Made by a program: the position numbers and the translations under genes. This document shows positions 1 to 5,092 of a stretch of 6,548 nucleotides of DNA, in pieces (position 1 is the stretch's first letter; the number at the start of each line of letters is the position of its first letter). The notes below the pieces were generated by a model, which saw nothing but the letters and a program-made list of their open reading frames with translations, was not told where the DNA came from and made no database searches. The stretch is taken from NCBI GenBank assembly GCA_002785065.1, contig PFLI01000066.1, positions 1 through 6,548 of the forward strand, in the 5' to 3' direction. This DNA comes from Candidatus Roizmanbacteria bacterium CG_4_10_14_0_8_um_filter_33_9. GTDB taxonomy: Bacteria > Patescibacteriota > Microgenomatia > UBA1406 > GWC2-37-13.

Positions 1-258
1 TTCTTGCGGATCAAATTGACGATCTATGTTATAAATATCTTTAAATAAACCGTTTCCATCGGGAGTAGAGGTAAAAAAATTACCTGAAGTATCAATCCAA
101 TAATGATATAACATTGAAACTGGTCTATCTGCAAGTACTTCGTTGGTATAAGCCTCAAGTCCTTGTCGAAGTTCACGAATACGTTCGGAAGACGTGAGTT
201 GATTTAATCTATATGCTTCAGCGCCAGACGCGCCAATCATTTTCAGTGAATTTTCCAT
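1..258 (-). CDS. Unrecognised protein, 5' part only, behind a cobalamin riboswitch
   Basis: The reading frame is open for 86 codons from an ATG at 258 to the left edge, so the C-terminal part is missing. An AAGG at 267-270 on the minus strand lies 8 nt before this ATG and is one of the few Shine-Dalgarno-like sites in the window, which supports this start; Met7 (240) is a weaker alternative. The visible protein is soluble-looking, with no signal peptide or membrane segment. It starts MENSLKMIGASGAEAYRLN, then has a charged helical stretch (about residues 22-44) and an aromatic stretch containing LYHYWIDTSGNFF (50-62). I do not recognise the family. Position is the best clue: the ATG is only 34 nt past the B12 box of a cobalamin riboswitch on the same strand, so expression should depend on cellular cobalamin. 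Typical genes in that position are B12 transport, synthesis, or B12-independent isozymes, but nothing visible picks one. Confidence 0.72.
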   Translation of the reverse strand, partial: MENSLKMIGASGAEAYRLNQLTSSERIRELRQGLEAYTNEVLADRPVSMLYHYWIDTSGNFFTSTPDGNGLFKDIYNIDRQFDPQE

Positions 259-283
259 ATTAAAAACCTTGCTCGGGTACTCA

Positions 284-455
284 TACTTGATCGGTCTTCG
301 GACTTTGCCTCGCCGAAGTCACGCTAAGCGTGACAAAGGCAGGTTTTACCGCTGCGGCACAGTTGTTGATTTGCACAACATTCCCAAAACAGTTGTATTA
401 AAACTGAAACCTTCCCGTTCCGCCTGAAGGCGAGGACAGTGGTTTAAATCAAGTA
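284..455 (-). ncRNA. Cobalamin (B12) riboswitch, compact form
   Basis: Read on the minus strand, the conserved parts appear in order. A closing helix TACTTGAT/ATCAAGTA (448-455 with 284-291, 8 perfect pairs) encloses a GGT (409-411), a P2 hairpin CAGTT/AACTG, the GGGAA junction, a P3 hairpin (TGTTG/CAACA around TGCAAAT), the GCCGCAGCGGTAA element, a two-part stem (TGCCT/AGGCA outer; GTCACGC-TTA-GCGTGAC, 318-334, inner) and the B12 box GTCCGAAGACC (293-303). Core and box closely resemble the E. coli btuB riboswitch from memory (CGCAGCGGTAA, CCCGAAGACC). The large peripheral domain of class I elements (P8-P12) seems absent, so the ligand could be adenosyl-, methyl- or hydroxocobalamin. An extra GC-rich hairpin (CGCCTTCAGGCG) sits between the closing helix and GGT. 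The aptamer begins 6 nt after the upstream stop codon. With about 34 nt from B12 box to start codon and no terminator, control is probably translational. Confidence 0.86.
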
Positions 456-461
456 AAATTA

Positions 462-1004
462 TTATTTTAGAAACATGCTCAATTTAACTCTCTGTACTAT
501 TTTTGTGAGCAATTTAAATCCATAAAATATTCCTATTGTATAAATAATATCTCCAACAATTGTATTTCGAAAGAACGGGATTCCCATCGTGTAACACAAA
601 ATCAGTCCATTTACACTTTTTTGGTACATAGAAGATGTCAGCCAAACACCAAAATTGGTGATAAGAAAGAAAAGCAAAGAAGAGATTAATGAAGCAATAA
701 AATAGTATTGGAATCGATTTCTTTTTTTCAAAAGGAAACCAAGAAGAGTGATAAGGATAAAACTTGCATATACAAATGGAATTGTTATATGAAATCCAAG
801 AAACATATCAGAAATAAACATAATCAGAAGAGGTATACTGAAAGCAGAAATTCCTCCAATTGTACTCCCTGCAAATAATGCAATCGCAGTAACAGGAGAG
901 ACATTAGGAGGATGGGGAAGAAGACGGGTAAGGGAAACGAACAAAATCGCAATAACACTCGGTAGATATGCTTTACTTTTTATTAAAATTTTTTTATAGT
1001 CCAT
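462..1004 (-). CDS. DUF6580 membrane protein, putative ECF-type substrate (S) subunit for cobalamin or a precursor
   Basis: The protein has 180 residues and five to six predicted membrane spans (about 13-29, 37-51, 52-69, 73-92, 99-123 and 131-164). I recognise the DUF6580 family by RLLPHPPN (27-34), SPVTAIALF (36-44), SDMFLGFH (65-72), ITNFGVWL (115-122) and IPFFRNTIVGD (142-152). Length and topology fit a substrate-binding S component of energy-coupling-factor transporters, integral to the cytoplasmic membrane. The substrate is inferred only from context: it lies between an adenosyltransferase plus a transcobalamin-like protein and a cobalamin riboswitch. The ATPase (EcfA) and EcfT subunits are not in the window and would have to be supplied elsewhere. 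The ATG at 1004 lies inside the 3' end of the preceding gene (22-nt overlap), with no Shine-Dalgarno, so translation is probably coupled. The stop codon TAA is at 462-464. Confidence 0.84.
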   Translation of the reverse strand: MDYKKILIKSKAYLPSVIAILFVSLTRLLPHPPNVSPVTAIALFAGSTIGGISAFSIPLLIMFISDMFLGFHITIPFVYASFILITLLGFLLKKRNRFQYYFIASLISSLLFFLITNFGVWLTSSMYQKSVNGLILCYTMGIPFFRNTIVGDIIYTIGIFYGFKLLTKIVQRVKLSMFLK

Positions 1005-1378
1005 GTGATTATATCTTGTGGTTTTAGAATATAACTTCCAGCGCCAACTTGTGATTCCTTTCCGTTTATTTCAAAACTCCAATATTCGTTTTGTTTATTA
1101 TTTACATCTTTACCGTTTATTGAAACAACAAATGCATTTTGTCCCTCTCCCTTTATTATTACTTTTGTAGTTTTTTGTAATAATTGAAGGGCTGTCATTT
1201 CATCAATGACCTTTATTTTATTATATGTTTTTGTAAATTCTTTTGTGGAGATTTTTTGAGAGACGGTAAATTGTTGTTGTTTTTCAATCGGAAGATTTAC
1301 TTTATTGTTAGCAATTGCATATCCTAAGAAATAAATAACACAGAATGTTAAAAATATGATAAGGATATTTTTTTTCAT
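983..1378 (-). CDS. Exported or membrane-anchored protein with a DUF4430 (transcobalamin C-terminal-like) domain
   Basis: The protein has 131 residues. Residues 1-23 form a Lys-then-hydrophobic signal or anchor (MKKNILIIFLTFCVIYFLGY); AIA-N at 21-24 could be a signal peptidase I site, or the segment may stay as an anchor. A short Gln/Ser/Thr linker follows. Residues 57-131 match the DUF4430 pattern: an MTALQLLQK helix (61-69), SINGK (86-90), YWSFEINGK (99-107), VGAGSYILKPQDIITWTI (111-128). This domain resembles the C-terminal beta-domain of transcobalamin and intrinsic factor, which helps enclose B12. I infer that it captures a corrinoid outside the membrane and passes it to the DUF6580 protein encoded next. 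The start overlaps the adenosyltransferase stop by 4 nt (ATGA), and the stop overlaps the next start by 22 nt. DUF4430 domains also occur in other surface proteins, so B12 binding is not proven by the domain alone. Confidence 0.82.
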   Translation of the reverse strand: MKKNILIIFLTFCVIYFLGYAIANNKVNLPIEKQQQFTVSQKISTKEFTKTYNKIKVIDEMTALQLLQKTTKVIIKGEGQNAFVVSINGKDVNNKQNEYWSFEINGKESQVGAGSYILKPQDIITWTIKKF

Positions 1379-1905
1379 ACTCTCATTTCTTCTTTTTTAT
1401 TTTTGTTATATTGTCGTGCTTTGATGTAAAGATAATCTGATAAACGATTGAAATAGGAAAGAATAGACTTAAAGTTTTTTTGTTTACTTTTTTGAGAATT
1501 GTAATATCTTACAAAATTTCTTTCCGCTCTTCGGCAAATTGTACGGCAAATATGGGCGTAGATAGATACTATTGAGCCTTGAGGAAGAACAAATTGAGAG
1601 AGTGGGGGTAACTGATTTTCAAGCAAATCAATTTCTTTTTCAAATTGAGCAATCCGTTTGTCAAGCGGATTAAGATTGGTTCGAGCACCAGCAAGATTTC
1701 CCATGATAAGATAAAGATCTTTTTGAATTGCGGTAACATCTTTTTTATCACTTTTATTTTTGATATAAAAAATCAGAAGACCAAGAAACGAGCTGAGTTC
1801 GTCAATTATTCCATATGTTTCAACAAGAAGATCTGATTTCAACACCCGTTTCCCCCCAAAAAGGGAAGTTGTTCCGTTGTCTCCAGTCCGAGTATAAATT
1901 GACAT
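1375..1905 (-). CDS. pduO: PduO-type cob(I)alamin adenosyltransferase (EC 2.5.1.17)
   Basis: This cytoplasmic enzyme transfers the 5'-deoxyadenosyl group of ATP to cob(I)alamin, giving adenosylcobalamin. The 176 residues are near normal for the single-domain family. Motifs in order: the ATP-binding TRTGDNGTTSLF (5-16); YGIIDELSSFLG (31-42) with Asp35; FVLPQGS (105-111); CRTICRRAER (120-129) with Arg125; FNRLSDYLYIKAR (152-164) with Asn153. Asp35, Arg125 and Asn153 correspond to the catalytic Asp/Arg/Asn known from Lactobacillus reuteri PduO. One deviation is FVLPQGS where the family usually has P-G-G. The lysine-rich C-terminus overlaps the following gene through ATGA (1375-1378), indicating co-translation. 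It lies 87 nt after nrdJ, whose product needs adenosylcobalamin, so a dedicated cofactor supply is likely. No clear Shine-Dalgarno precedes the ATG at 1905. Confidence 0.94.
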   Translation of the reverse strand: MSIYTRTGDNGTTSLFGGKRVLKSDLLVETYGIIDELSSFLGLLIFYIKNKSDKKDVTAIQKDLYLIMGNLAGARTNLNPLDKRIAQFEKEIDLLENQLPPLSQFVLPQGSIVSIYAHICRTICRRAERNFVRYYNSQKSKQKNFKSILSYFNRLSDYLYIKARQYNKNKKEEMRV

Positions 1906-1925
1906 AATAATTAGAAATGAGAATG

Positions 1926-1988
1926 TAGAAGGTGGAGTATAGAATATTGCGATTTTTCAATCTTCTATTTTCAATTTTCCACCTTCTA
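1926..1988. repeat. 63-bp intergenic element with 11-bp inverted ends, between nrdJ and pduO
   Basis: TAGAAGGTGGA (1926-1936) and its exact complement TCCACCTTCTA (1978-1988) flank an A/T-rich interior containing two ATTGAAAA copies when read on the minus strand. It fills most of the 87-nt nrdJ-pduO spacer, the only sizeable gap within the four-gene stretch from nrdJ to the DUF6580 gene. In RNA the arms could pair around a 41-nt loop. There is no T-run after it, so an intrinsic terminator is unlikely. No obvious target-site duplication is seen, so a miniature mobile element is possible but unproven. An mRNA stability or processing site is an alternative. Confidence 0.5.
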
Positions 1989-1992
1989 ATAT

Positions 1993-4341
1993 CTAACACT
2001 CCGAGTATCCGCACCCATAACATTTTTTGCATCCTTCTTCGTGGACTAGTAAAGCTTCGCCACAAGATGGACATATGTCAAAATTTCCTCTACTTTCTGG
2101 TGTTTGAATTAAGGTTGGCTGCGTTGTTTCTGTAACTAACTTAGGTTTTTGAGCGGGTTGTTCTTTTTTGTGTCCGTTAATTTCATAATGCATTGCAAGT
2201 ACTTTTGCAACTGCATCGGGAAGGCTGCGAATTTTATCTTTTCCAAAACCCATTGTTCGCGCTCCTCCAATTCCTTGTAATTGACTAACAATTTCCTGAA
2301 TTCGTTGAAGTGCGGGTAAGTGTGAAGCAAATCGCAAAGCAAGAGAAATTGTTCTTCCCAAACCCTCTGCCATAGCGGAAATATCTGATCCAGGCTTACT
2401 AATGTTTATAAAAACTTCAAGAGGTTCTGGGGGAGATCCGCCATTTGTATTAACAGTAATAAATGCGACACCAACAGGAGTGTTTATTCGATATGTTGAT
2501 CCATGTACTACCATTGGGCGTGGTTTAACAGCGAATGTTGGCGTTATTGGTTTTTCTTCTTCTTCTTTTTCAATTCGTTCAAGTACTCCTGTTCTTGATC
2601 CTTCCCTCATATAGGCCATTCCCTTTAGCCCTAGTTTATACGCCAAAGAATAAAGTTTTTTTACATCTTCGATTGTATGTGTTTTTGGTGCATTTACTGT
2701 TTTTGATATTGAAGCATCTACGTATTTTTGGATGGTTGCCTGAACTTTTACATGATCTTCAGGAGATAGTTCGTTAGCTGATACAAACCACTCAGGCTTT
2801 TTCAATTTATTTTCTTTAATTTCTTTTTTGTGTTTTTGATACCATTGTCCGTATAAATGGTGTCTTAAAACATGCTCTCCCAGTCTATCATGGCGGATAA
2901 ATTCAAATTCAAAAACAGGTTCTATTCCGCTTGTTGTGTTGGCCATAAGCGATGTTGAGCCGGTTGGAGCTTGCATCAAGAGAAGTGAGTTTCGAATACC
3001 TGATTTTTTAATATCATTTTGAATATCTTTTGGTAGTTCTTGAATAAATTTTCCTTTTGGATACTGTTCCTTATCAAATCGAGGAAAACTACCTTTTTCT
3101 TTTGCGATATTTACTGACTCTGCGTAAGCCTCATTTCGGATGGTACGATAAATTTTGTCTATAAAAACCAAAGATTCCTTTGAGCCATATCGCAGGTGTA
3201 ATTTAATGAGAGTGTCACCAAGCCCAAGAGTTCCTACTCCGATTCTTCTTTCACCCTCATACTGGGTTTTTCTTATTCCGGGAAATACATAAGGATCCAT
3301 TTCGACTACGTTATCTTGAAAGCGCACTGCTGCGCGGGTAATCTTTTTTAATAAATTAAAATCAAAAGTTGCCTTTTTGTCAATATTATTACCTTTTACC
3401 AAATTGCTCAAATTTATTGAACCTAAATTACATACACCCCATGGTGGAAGCCCTTCTTCGCCGCATGGATTAACACATATTATTCGGTTCCAATACCAGT
3501 TGTTATGCCATTTATTATATCGTTCCATAAAAACAACTCCAGGTTCAGCCGATTTCCATGCAGCTGTAGCGATGAGATCCCAGATTTTTCTTGCTTTTAC
3601 CACTTTTTTAACAATGACTTTTTTACCTAATTGTTTCCAAGTAAATATATCTCCGGTCCACTTTTCATCATATTCAGGATCAGTTGTATCGGGAAAAACC
3701 AATTCCCAGTCGGCATCCTTTTCAACCGCCTCCATAAAACTGTCAGAAATACAAAGTGAAAGATTTGCCCCGTTTATTCGGGTAAAATCCTGTTTTACGG
3801 TAATAAATTCTTCAATATCAGGGTGCCAGTCCCAAAGCATTAGCATGAGGGCTCCACGTCTTGTTCCTCCTTGCTGAATAATATCTTTTGTTGTAACTGA
3901 AAATAATTCTGCCCAATTGCAAGGCCCTGAAGAAAAACCGTTAACTTTTCTTACTCGTGTTCCACGAGGTCGAAGGGAAGAAAGATTGATCCCAACTCCT
4001 CCTCCACGTGCCATTATTTCAACCATTTGTTTTAACGTTTCTAAAATACCATCACGCGCATCTTTAGGGCTTGGAATCACAAAGCAATTGTAATAGGTAA
4101 CTTCATATCCAGTACCTGCACCTGCAAGAATTCTTCCGCCGGGTATATATTTAAAATCTTTCATCGCAAAATAAAACTCTTTTTCATACTTTTTTCGATC
4201 TTCTTTTTTTTCAATAAAAGCTACTGCTTTTGCAATGCGTCTCCACATTGGTTCGGGTGTTTTTTCAATGGGGCTTCCGGCTTTATCTTTTAAAGAATAG
4301 CGATCCAAGAAAACCTTTTCTGAAATTCCAGCAAGCTTCAT
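1993..4341 (-). CDS. nrdJ: Class II (adenosylcobalamin-dependent) ribonucleotide reductase
   Basis: This cytoplasmic enzyme makes deoxyribonucleotides from ribonucleotides, using adenosylcobalamin to generate the active-site thiyl radical, so it needs neither oxygen nor a second radical subunit. The single 782-residue chain has: an N-terminal region with EKTPEPMWRRIA (26-37); YYNCFVIPSP (83-92) with redox Cys86; GGGVGINLSSLRPRG (113-127); substrate-region NLSLCI (193-198); NPCGEEG (291-297) with the Asn291-Cys293-Glu295 catalytic triad; VCNLGSINLS (303-312) with redox Cys304; QAPTGSTSLMANTTSGIEP (457-475). A TSCPD domain covers about 612-720. The tail has Cys757, 760, 771, 774, 777 and 782 (CPSC...CKKCYGC...C), a zinc-ribbon-like module that probably also shuttles thiols. 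No N-terminal ATP-cone is present, so overall activity control by ATP/dATP is not evident. The start at 4341 is 31 nt after nrdR and lacks a Shine-Dalgarno. Next comes the cofactor-making adenosyltransferase. Confidence 0.97.
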   Translation of the reverse strand: MKLAGISEKVFLDRYSLKDKAGSPIEKTPEPMWRRIAKAVAFIEKKEDRKKYEKEFYFAMKDFKYIPGGRILAGAGTGYEVTYYNCFVIPSPKDARDGILETLKQMVEIMARGGGVGINLSSLRPRGTRVRKVNGFSSGPCNWAELFSVTTKDIIQQGGTRRGALMLMLWDWHPDIEEFITVKQDFTRINGANLSLCISDSFMEAVEKDADWELVFPDTTDPEYDEKWTGDIFTWKQLGKKVIVKKVVKARKIWDLIATAAWKSAEPGVVFMERYNKWHNNWYWNRIICVNPCGEEGLPPWGVCNLGSINLSNLVKGNNIDKKATFDFNLLKKITRAAVRFQDNVVEMDPYVFPGIRKTQYEGERRIGVGTLGLGDTLIKLHLRYGSKESLVFIDKIYRTIRNEAYAESVNIAKEKGSFPRFDKEQYPKGKFIQELPKDIQNDIKKSGIRNSLLLMQAPTGSTSLMANTTSGIEPVFEFEFIRHDRLGEHVLRHHLYGQWYQKHKKEIKENKLKKPEWFVSANELSPEDHVKVQATIQKYVDASISKTVNAPKTHTIEDVKKLYSLAYKLGLKGMAYMREGSRTGVLERIEKEEEEKPITPTFAVKPRPMVVHGSTYRINTPVGVAFITVNTNGGSPPEPLEVFINISKPGSDISAMAEGLGRTISLALRFASHLPALQRIQEIVSQLQGIGGARTMGFGKDKIRSLPDAVAKVLAMHYEINGHKKEQPAQKPKLVTETTQPTLIQTPESRGNFDICPSCGEALLVHEEGCKKCYGCGYSEC

Positions 4342-4372
4342 ATAATTATTAAAAATTATAAAAAATGTGTAA

Positions 4373-4819
4373 CTATTTTAATGTTTTTACTTCCTTTCTA
4401 ATATCTTCGATATCGACAAAACGTTTAAAAACAGATGCAAATCGGATATATGCAACTTTATCAATTTGTTTCAACCATTTTGCAACCCATGTTCCAAGTT
4501 GTTTGCTTTCAACTTCAGATGCGTCCATTTGTTTCAACTCTTGTTCAATATGAGAAATTATTTTTTCTATTTGGCTTGCAGTAACCGATGTTTTTTCACT
4601 CGATTTAAAAATCCCGCTTCGTAATTTGTCTCTATTGAAACGTTCTCTTCTACTATCTCTTTTTATCACAAGGATGGGAAGTTCTTCAACTCTCTCATAT
4701 GATGTAAATCTTCTTTGACACTTTGGACATTGTCTTCTTCTTCTAACTGTTGTCCCGTCATCAGAAACTCTTGTTTCAATAACTTCTGTTTCTGTGTTTG
4801 TACAAAATATACAATACAT
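4373..4819 (-). CDS. nrdR: Transcriptional repressor NrdR
   Basis: NrdR is a zinc- and nucleotide-binding repressor of ribonucleotide reductase genes; it senses ATP/dATP through an ATP-cone. The 148-residue length is typical. The N-terminal zinc ribbon has Cys3, Cys6, Cys31 and Cys34 (YCIFC...QCPKC) with the basic RRRR at 26-29 used in DNA contact and the signature RRFTSYERVE (36-45). The ATP-cone spans about 48-136, beginning LPILVIKRDSRRERFNRDKL. It sits directly upstream of nrdJ (31-nt gap, same strand), so it should be cotranscribed with, and autoregulate together with, its target. A TTGACC/TAGTGT promoter lies upstream and overlaps a candidate NrdR box. The residue after Cys6 is Thr where Gly is common; otherwise nothing is unusual. 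No Shine-Dalgarno precedes the ATG. Confidence 0.96.
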   Translation of the reverse strand: MYCIFCTNTETEVIETRVSDDGTTVRRRRQCPKCQRRFTSYERVEELPILVIKRDSRRERFNRDKLRSGIFKSSEKTSVTASQIEKIISHIEQELKQMDASEVESKQLGTWVAKWLKQIDKVAYIRFASVFKRFVDIEDIRKEVKTLK

Positions 4820-4829
4820 ATTTGTTTTT

Positions 4830-4877
4830 ATTTACTATTTAGTGCCACATAAAACTTTAGAACACTATCGGTAGAAA
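4830..4877 (-). promoter_or_regulatory. Candidate pair of NrdR boxes upstream of nrdR-nrdJ
   Basis: NrdR operators are usually two 16-bp ACACWATATATWGTGT-like boxes separated by 15-16 bp. On the minus strand, TTTCTACCGATAGTGT (4862-4877) and GCACTAAATAGTAAAT (4830-4845) each agree with that pattern at about 10 of 16 positions, one through its right half and the other through its left half, with a 16-bp gap. The upstream box covers the putative -10 TAGTGT. Both are degenerate, so this rests on spacing and position as much as on sequence. Confidence 0.38.
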
Positions 4878-4890
4878 TACAAGAGGTCAA
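4862..4890 (-). promoter_or_regulatory. Putative sigma70 promoter of the nrdR-nrdJ operon
   Basis: On the minus strand TTGACC (4885-4890) matches the -35 consensus at five of six bases and is followed after 17 nt by TAGTGT (4862-4867), a weak -10 with three of six. Transcription would begin near 4855, giving a leader of about 36 nt before the nrdR ATG. The -10 falls inside a candidate NrdR box, as expected for repression. Confidence 0.42.
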
Positions 4891-4995
4891 AATATATTCA
4901 AATCATATCAACATGAAATTTCAGCCTGAAAAGAAAATAAATGTGGTATATACCATAAATAAATTGAACAGAATGATACTGATATCTCTTTGTTA

Positions 4996-5024
4996 TTTCA
5001 AATCTCAAATTTCAAATTTCAAAA
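4996..5024. repeat. Short A/T-rich tandem repeat, TTTCAAA units
   Basis: Imperfect tandem copies of TTTCAAA (one variant copy reads TCTCAAA) occur in the nrdR/HARP intergenic region. TTTGAAA-type runs of this kind are, to my recollection, frequent between genes in Microgenomates-like genomes. It lies upstream of the downstream gene's promoter and away from both start codons. No function can be read from it. Confidence 0.6.
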
Positions 5025-5077
5025 CTACAGCTTAAATTGTAAAGAAATGAGCTTTGTGCTTAGCGATTTGAAATATA

Positions 5078-5086
5078 TGCTATCAT
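5078..5086 (+). promoter_or_regulatory. Extended -10 promoter of the HARP gene, predicted leaderless start
   Basis: TGC followed by TATCAT (5081-5086; five of six bases of TATAAT) is a TGn-extended -10, and no good -35 is found at the expected distance. The last -10 base is 7 nt from 5093, so the predicted first transcribed base is the A of the ATG. There is no Shine-Dalgarno in the six bases between, which agrees with leaderless translation. Confidence 0.5.
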
Positions 5087-5092
5087 TGATTT

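Noticed and set aside
245..284. Short 13-codon upstream frame on the minus strand starting at 284
   Set aside because: It begins in the riboswitch closing helix, is out of frame with and overlaps the main start, and has no Shine-Dalgarno of its own; nothing indicates that it is translated.
318..334. Perfect GTCACGC/GCGTGAC hairpin read as an intrinsic terminator or mobile repeat
   Set aside because: No T-run follows on either strand, and it fits as an internal stem of the cobalamin riboswitch.
1375..1378. Alternative genetic code with TGA as glycine, as in Gracilibacteria/Absconditabacteria
   Set aside because: TGA ends the adenosyltransferase in a classic ATGA overlap and ends the HARP gene at the expected length, so TGA acts as a stop.
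1926..1988. Intrinsic terminator between nrdJ and pduO
   Set aside because: The loop would be 41 nt and there is no U-run after the 3' arm on the minus strand.
1820..2135. Open frames on both strands across the nrdJ end and the nrdJ-pduO spacer
   Set aside because: They overlap well-supported nrdJ and pduO coding sequence, have low-complexity or unrecognisable translations and lack initiation signals.
3377..3877. 166-codon plus-strand open frame inside nrdJ
   Set aside because: It is antisense to the most conserved part of nrdJ (catalytic triad region); the translation resembles no protein and the frame follows from the nrdJ codon pattern.
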